The notes below the pieces were generated by a model. It was not told the DNA's origin, made no database searches, and saw only the letters and a list, made by a program, of their open reading frames with translations. 8,358 nucleotides of DNA from NCBI GenBank assembly GCA_002361175.1, contig DESG01000161.1:1-8358 (forward strand), read 5' to 3'. Positions 5,226 through 8,358 of this stretch are shown here, one piece after another (positions within the stretch are counted from its first letter, which is position 1; every line of letters begins with the position of its first letter). This DNA is from Lachnoclostridium sp. UBA3320 (GTDB lineage: Bacteria > Bacillota > Clostridia > Lachnospirales > Lachnospiraceae). The translations under genes and the position numbers were made by a program.

Positions 5226-6242
5226 TCATTCTTCTTTTTTCTGATAATAGTCATACACAAACTCGTCTGTTTTCATGCTAACCTTATTATATTTAGGTGC
5301 TGCGGAATAATCCCTTAATAAAGATATAGCCTGAGCAAAATCTTTATCTAAGATATTACAGTTAATTAGCTTTGCCTCTGTAACACTATAATATTGCTCT
5401 AATTTAGCCTCCTTTTCAAATATCTCTTGAAATTCTAAAGGAATATTCTCTTTTGATAGTAATTGTGCATACTTTTCCTTGGCTATTAAAATTTCTGATT
5501 CGTTTAACCGCAATTGTCCACGAATATACTTTTGGTTCTCTGCCGATAATTCATCTCTGCACATATACAACCGATGAATAGTTGGTCTACGATTCGCTCC
5601 TGCTGAAGTTGTTGCAACGGCAGCTATCCTACACAACAGATCATTATTGAAAATATGCCAATGATGAAACACAAAAAAGCACAACTCATCAATTTTACTA
5701 TTTCTAAGCATACAATATCCCGATTGCATCGGAACTGAAATAACAAATTCTCCTTCATATTCTTTTACTATTTCTTCTGTCTTTCCGTTTACTATTTTTT
5801 TATCTCCTGTATATAATATCATCTTAGCCTTACAAATTTTTTCTTCTGAAGGAGGGTATATTTCCAAGTCCCCATGAAGCAATTCTTCTTTATTAGATAT
5901 TGTAGGAAAAAAATAAACATGATATTTCCCTAAATAACCTTTATACGCAATATCTGATGCACCGTTTATTTTTTTCCCCTCTCTATGTATGTCCTTTTCC
6001 GATATTTCAGGTAAAACATCGTAAATACTTATATTTAAACCTTTACATATATTTACAATACTAGTTAAGCTAATCTTGGTATCCCCTCTCTTTATATTTG
6101 AAAGAGTAGACTGGCTAATTGATACTCCAGCCTTTTTACATAACTCTACTACATCACCCTGTTTAAGGTTATTCATTTTCATAATATTAGAAATATTTTC
6201 ACTCACTTTATCGCAATAATTTTTTCCAAAATTTTCTTCCAT
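5226..6242 (-). CDS. XRE-family transcriptional regulator with large unrecognised C-terminal domain
   Basis: A 338-residue protein. Residues about 13-78 form an HTH_XRE/Cro-CI DNA-binding domain (LKQGDVVELCKKAG then ISQSTLSNIKRGDT, helix 3 followed by SLTSIVNICKGLNISIYDVL). Residues 100-338 are a mixed alpha/beta region with VYFFPTISN, ELCFFVFHHWHIF and a helical tail. I do not recognise this part; a ligand- or metabolite-sensing role is likely by position only. It is encoded upstream of and parallel to the cysE-like operon, 175 bases from that promoter, and shares an 18-bp promoter block with it. An in-frame TTG at 6263 would start almost at the predicted transcription start, so the ATG at 6242 is preferred, with GAGGGATGG upstream. 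No clear terminator follows the gene, so some read-through into the operon is possible. Confidence 0.85.
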   Translation of the reverse strand: MEENFGKNYCDKVSENISNIMKMNNLKQGDVVELCKKAGVSISQSTLSNIKRGDTKISLTSIVNICKGLNISIYDVLPEISEKDIHREGKKINGASDIAYKGYLGKYHVYFFPTISNKEELLHGDLEIYPPSEEKICKAKMILYTGDKKIVNGKTEEIVKEYEGEFVISVPMQSGYCMLRNSKIDELCFFVFHHWHIFNNDLLCRIAAVATTSAGANRRPTIHRLYMCRDELSAENQKYIRGQLRLNESEILIAKEKYAQLLSKENIPLEFQEIFEKEAKLEQYYSVTEAKLINCNILDKDFAQAISLLRDYSAAPKYNKVSMKTDEFVYDYYQKKEE

Positions 6243-6252
6243 AATCTTTGTA

Positions 6253-6261
6253 CCATCCCTC
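6253..6261 (-). promoter_or_regulatory. Ribosome binding site of the XRE regulator
   Basis: GAGGGATGG on the minus strand ends ten bases before the ATG at 6242. The alternative TTG start (6263) lies upstream of this site and would leave a leader of only a few bases. This decides the start, although the spacing is slightly long. Confidence 0.5.
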
Positions 6262-6264
6262 AAT

Positions 6265-6289
6265 ATTAATACATTAATACTAATACATT
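6265..6289. repeat. Tandem 8-bp repeats over the regulator promoter, candidate operator
   Basis: ATTAATAC occurs twice in tandem (6265-6272 and 6273-6280), followed by TAATACATT (6281-6289), which also matches 6267-6275. The block covers the -10 region and start site of the regulator gene. Tandem half-sites here fit cooperative autorepression. The motif is AT-rich, so chance cannot be excluded. Confidence 0.35.
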
Positions 6290-6306
6290 TTGGTAGTTTT
6301 TGTCAA
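6277..6306 (-). promoter_or_regulatory. Promoter of the XRE regulator
   Basis: On the minus strand a perfect TTGACA -35 (6306-6301) is followed after 18 bases by TAGTAT (6282-6277). The start would be near 6270, giving a leader of about 27 bases to the ATG at 6242. The -35 and spacer (TTGACAAAAACTACCAAA) match the operon promoter at 16 of 18 positions. Confidence 0.6.
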
Positions 6307-6310
6307 TTTA

Positions 6311-6351
6311 CATTTGTGCTATTGTTAGATTTGTTAGATTTGCACAAAATG
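6311..6351. repeat. Inverted repeat enclosing two tandem 9-bp repeats
   Basis: CATTTGTGC (6311-6319) and GCACAAAATG (6342-6351) are inverted with one extra base. Between them GTTAGATTT is repeated head to tail at 6324-6332 and 6333-6341. No T tract follows on either strand, so it is not a standard terminator. It lies just upstream of the regulator promoter and might be a protein-binding site or a recombination scar. Confidence 0.3.
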
Positions 6352-6460
6352 AATCCAGCATTTAAACGGCACAGATAACCTTTGATTTTGCTTGTATTAC
6401 TATCCGCTTGAACAGTATCTATCAACACTATGCTCGCTTAGCCATCTTTACAAGCTCAAT

Positions 6461-6757
6461 CTATCGAGTATCATTTAGCAGCTCGATCTTAAATCGGAAA
6501 TATGAATACAAGTTCCACAAATTTGCCATAATTGAAAAATCTTTTCTATAAAAAAATTTAGTTGTCACAGGTATTCGTTGTTTCTGACACCACCCATAAA
6601 TATCTTTCATCATCATATTCTCTCCACTGTTTATCCGCTCAATCAAAATATTCTTCTTATATTCCTCTATCCCAACTCTAAATATTAAGTAGAATAAGAC
6701 GTTATAGTACCTAACTAGGATTATTTCCCTGCTACCTTCTTTTTCTATGTACGTCAT
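6461..6757 (-). CDS. Doubtful hypothetical protein
   Basis: A 98-residue leftward ORF starting MTYIEKEGSREI. The ATG at 6757 has AGGTGG nine bases upstream; a GTG two codons earlier is less likely. The sequence is tyrosine-, phenylalanine- and isoleucine-rich in the middle (about 12-34), then more polar, with MMMKDIYGWCQKQRIP at about 50-65. I recognise no domain. After its TAG stop the same frame continues IELVKMAKRA, echoing IELLNDTR just before the stop, which hints at a degraded end. It may be a real small protein or a remnant of a lost accessory gene. Confidence 0.27.
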   Translation of the reverse strand: MTYIEKEGSREIILVRYYNVLFYLIFRVGIEEYKKNILIERINSGENMMMKDIYGWCQKQRIPVTTKFFYRKDFSIMANLWNLYSYFRFKIELLNDTR

Positions 6758-6780
6758 GCACACTTTCCACCTTTCTCTGT

Positions 6781-6957
6781 ATTTATCGTACTATTTATCC
6801 ACATATTCTTACGCAATACACCTTATACCCACCCCATAATAGGGGGTGAATATTTCCACCATAAAATTTATCCCCTTGTCCTATACCCCTTAACACACGC
6901 TTGTTCCTCCTCATACGCACTCTGTGTAAACTGTTTTTTCTGTGCATTTATCGTACT
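6781..6957. repeat. Spaced direct repeat ATTTATCGTACT
   Basis: The 12-mer ATTTATCGTACT occurs at 6781-6792 and again at 6946-6957, each preceded within a few bases by TCTGT. On the minus strand both read AGTACGATAAAT followed by an AGAAA-containing purine stretch, and the first leads straight into the start of the 98-residue ORF. The 165-bp spacing may mark a local duplication or two copies of a leader. Confidence 0.35.
6830..6848. repeat. GC-rich hairpin without T tract
   Basis: CACCCC (6830-6835) and GGGGTG (6843-6848) can form a 6-bp GC-rich hairpin with a seven-base loop in an otherwise AT-rich gap. It has no adjacent T run, so it is not an obvious terminator. It is placed upstream of the doubtful 98-residue ORF and could lie in its leader. 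Confidence 0.3.
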
Positions 6958-7012
6958 TTTTCAGCTTCTTTATATATACAAAAGCAGTAGACTCAAATTG
7001 CCGCCAACTGCC

Positions 7013-7043
7013 TTGATTATTTTCTTCTTTAATTTTTTATAAT
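7013..7043 (+). promoter_or_regulatory. Possible promoter for the cupin gene
   Basis: On the plus strand TATAAT (7038-7043) is preceded by TTGATT (7013-7018) at a 19-base spacing. Transcription would start near 7050 and reach the cupin ATG after about 158 bases. The -10 is perfect but sits in an AT-rich tract, and the spacing is long. Confidence 0.3.
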
Positions 7044-7056
7044 AGTAGATTTCCAA

Positions 7057-7140
7057 TTACTGCTTACCCATTCGACTCAGCTTGCTCAGTTCCTGCTTAA
7101 GGATATCTTCCTTGGTATGTATCGTATGGAAGATGACAGC
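7057..7140 (-). pseudogene. C-terminal fragment of an unrecognised leftward gene
   Basis: A 27-codon leftward frame, opened by an in-frame stop at 7141-7143 and ending in TAA, reads HTIHTKEDILKQELSKLSRM then GKQ. Its charged, amphipathic-helix character and slightly higher GC look like genuine coding sequence. No start or ribosome binding site exists, so it would be the surviving tail of a gene interrupted just before the cupin. I cannot name the family. Confidence 0.3.
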
Positions 7141-7207
7141 TTACATTGTATCCAAAGGAGTGAAAGACACATATACTAATACTGACACTATGGTAAGAGG
7201 TATCGTT

Positions 7208-7645
7208 ATGCGAAATTACAATCTGGGTGAACATCCCAAGATCCGTGACTACGGCTCTGAACCGTTTATTTTTAATATCAGACACGCAACCAATATGAAT
7301 CATAACTTCCGCACGACACTTTGGACGGGGCAGGATATGCAGTTGACTTTGATGTGCATACCTGCATGTGGTGACATCGGTGTAGAAATGCACCCCGACG
7401 TAGACCAATTCATTCGAGTAGAGAGTGGCAAAGCCAAAGTTTATATGGGTAGTTGCCGAAATCATTTGCAAGAACAGGCGTGCGTGGACGAAAATTTTGC
7501 AATTCTTATCCCCGCAGGTACGTGGCACAATATCGTCAATGTAGGAGTTTGTCCGTTAAAACTCTATTCGCTCTACGCTCCGCCTCAGCATCCTTATGGT
7601 ACGGTGCATCGCACGAAAAAAGATGCTGAACACGAAGAACATTGA
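7208..7645 (+). CDS. Small single-domain cupin protein
   Basis: A 145-residue cupin. Motif 1 is read as GVEMHPDVDQFIRVESG (58-74), with H62 and Q67 as probable metal ligands in place of the usual HxH. Motif 2 is IPAGTWHNIVN (101-111), with P102, G104, H107 and N111. These fit a one-domain, metal-binding beta-barrel; substrates in this superfamily are diverse (sugar-phosphate isomerases, dioxygenases, sensors), so no reaction is assigned. The ATG at 7208 follows AGAGG by seven bases. Earlier in-frame starts (7082, 7190) add residues that look non-coding or overlap the fragment on the other strand. Base composition is clearly more GC-rich than the operon to the left. It converges with the membrane-protein gene to the right, and no obvious terminator lies in the gap of about 80 bases. 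Confidence 0.85.
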   Translation: MRNYNLGEHPKIRDYGSEPFIFNIRHATNMNHNFRTTLWTGQDMQLTLMCIPACGDIGVEMHPDVDQFIRVESGKAKVYMGSCRNHLQEQACVDENFAILIPAGTWHNIVNVGVCPLKLYSLYAPPQHPYGTVHRTKKDAEHEEH

Positions 7646-7727
7646 TGCCATATGCATTCATTAGAATTGACGAATACAGTAACAACGCTTAACATTAAGA
7701 AGAACACGCTAAAATTTGTAACAAACA

Positions 7728-8252
7728 TTAAAAACCATATGTTTTACTGACAGGATCCTGAAAAACCGGAATCTCTGGCGGATAAAAGGTAAATACAAAG
7801 AATACAAAGCCGATAATGCTAAGCATTACAAAGGCATATTCCGAAGGAATTCTGCACGTTTTGTTCCCCTGAAACATTTTTGTCTCTACTAAATACACCA
7901 ATCCTGCCACTCCAAAAAAAATAACAATATTAAACCAATCCAGGGACTCCCCTATGATACCCGTGTAGGTGTAATATAGTGTGGGGATTAGTGCCATACC
8001 TGTTAATATACCTTTCAGTTTTATACACCAAAATCTGGCGTATTGCTTACCCCAAAAACTGTATTCAAAGAGAGCATATACAAGCATGGGAAAAAACAAT
8101 AGTTTTATGTGTTCCCATATCGATTCATTCACTGGGGAAACAAATGCCGCTACGATGCTTTCATTTGTCCAAATAAAAAGAAAATGAAAAGCCGTTCCTA
8201 TAATAACAGTAAAAGCAAAGCCTGCAATCTGCCAGTTGATAATTTTTTTCAT
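7728..8252 (-). CDS. DUF6512-type integral membrane protein
   Basis: A 174-residue protein with about five hydrophobic segments (roughly 7-28, 50-68, 82-99, 107-124 and 138-156) and no enzymatic motif. The SPVNESIWEH stretch (39-48) followed by a KLLFFPML helix is the recognisable signature of the DUF6512 family found in Firmicutes, whose function is unknown. It should sit in the cytoplasmic membrane. The N-terminus KKIINWQIAGF is consistent with a positive-inside first helix. An upstream in-frame ATG at 8267 overlaps the ribosome binding site; the ATG at 8252 has GAGG nine bases upstream and is preferred. The gene is transcribed toward the cupin and away from the MerR-style promoter at the window edge. 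Confidence 0.8.
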   Translation of the reverse strand: MKKIINWQIAGFAFTVIIGTAFHFLFIWTNESIVAAFVSPVNESIWEHIKLLFFPMLVYALFEYSFWGKQYARFWCIKLKGILTGMALIPTLYYTYTGIIGESLDWFNIVIFFGVAGLVYLVETKMFQGNKTCRIPSEYAFVMLSIIGFVFFVFTFYPPEIPVFQDPVSKTYGF

Positions 8253-8261
8253 ATACCAGTA

Positions 8262-8265
8262 CCTC
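8262..8265 (-). promoter_or_regulatory. Ribosome binding site deciding the membrane-protein start
   Basis: GAGG on the minus strand lies nine bases before the ATG at 8252. The alternative ATG at 8267 overlaps this site and has only an AT run upstream, so it is unlikely to be used. Confidence 0.5.
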
Positions 8266-8323
8266 ATATATATTTTCTACAAACTAGTATATGTCTTTTA
8301 CGCCAAAAACTTTCTACCAAAAA

Positions 8324-8355
8324 ATGAACCTCCGATCGGGTAGGAGGTAGATAAT
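8324..8355 (+). promoter_or_regulatory. MerR-style promoter/operator pointing out of the window
   Basis: The dyad ACCTCC (8328-8333) and GGAGGT (8343-8348) sits between a -35-like ATGAAC (8324-8329) and a -10-like GATAAT (8350-8355), with a 20-base spacer. A palindrome inside an over-long 19-20 bp spacer is the hallmark of MerR-family promoters, which the bound regulator untwists on activation. The gene served would start beyond 8358. On the minus strand the same dyad is followed by TCATTTTTT and could instead be a terminator for a leftward gene to the right. Confidence 0.5.
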
Positions 8356-8358
8356 TAT

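Noticed and set aside
4910..5281. 123-residue plus-strand ORF, very rich in Phe, Leu and Ile
   Set aside because: It starts at TTG without a ribosome binding site, runs through two promoters and a terminator and into the regulator gene, and its hydrophobicity is what AT-rich DNA read out of frame gives.
6303..6428. 41-codon minus-strand frame just upstream of the regulator
   Set aside because: It has no ribosome binding site, starts only at GTG and ends inside the regulator promoter. It may be a gene remnant but is not supportable as a gene.
7097..7528. 143-residue minus-strand ORF opposite the cupin
   Set aside because: It lies antisense to a clear cupin with intact motifs, and its own sequence shows no domain. 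It is a shadow frame.

Overview
The window looks like an AT-rich accessory stretch of a low-GC Gram-positive anaerobe, most likely a Clostridia/Lachnospiraceae-type Firmicute. The basis is strong AGGAGG-type ribosome binding sites, sigma-A promoters of TTGACA-N17-TAATAT form, AT-rich codon use and a DUF6512-type membrane protein. The assignment is an inference from these features, because no phylogenetic marker gene is present.

Layout, left to right. Positions 1-132 hold the first 44 codons of a leftward gene that resembles the N-terminus of AAA-type ATPases; the rest lies outside the window. A gene-poor gap (133-570) follows, with a promoter for that gene, a decayed reading frame and an intrinsic terminator. 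Positions 571-4660 are a tight leftward four-gene operon. In transcription order it contains a serine O-acetyltransferase with a C-terminal extension of about 100 residues, a divergent EF-1A/CysN-like translational GTPase, a cysteine-synthase-family PLP enzyme, and an AlaX-type alanyl-tRNA editing protein. Its leader (4661-5022) contains, on the opposite strand, a complete candidate small-RNA gene: perfect promoter, multibranched fold and intrinsic terminator. Positions 5226-6242 encode an XRE-type regulator with a large unrecognised C-terminal domain. Its promoter and the operon promoter share a nearly identical 18-bp block, so autoregulation plus operon control is likely. Positions 6243-7207 are gene-poor and scar-like, with one doubtful 98-residue ORF, short repeats and gene fragments. 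Positions 7208-7645 (rightward, visibly more GC-rich) encode a small cupin. Positions 7728-8252 (leftward) encode a DUF6512-type membrane protein. The right edge carries a MerR-style operator/promoter pointing out of the window.

How the genes may work together. Serine acetyltransferase makes O-acetylserine, and the PLP enzyme can swap the acetyl group for sulfide or another nucleophile to give cysteine or a beta-substituted alanine. AlaX proteins strip wrongly attached amino acids (typically serine or glycine) from tRNA-Ala, and EF-1A-like GTPases bind aminoacyl-tRNA. Two enzymes making a serine-derived amino acid, combined with two proteins of aminoacyl-tRNA type, suggest a dedicated system for a noncanonical serine/cysteine-like amino acid: its synthesis with self-protection, or a tRNA-dependent use of it. 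This is an inference. The partner subunit CysD is absent, which argues against ordinary sulfate activation.
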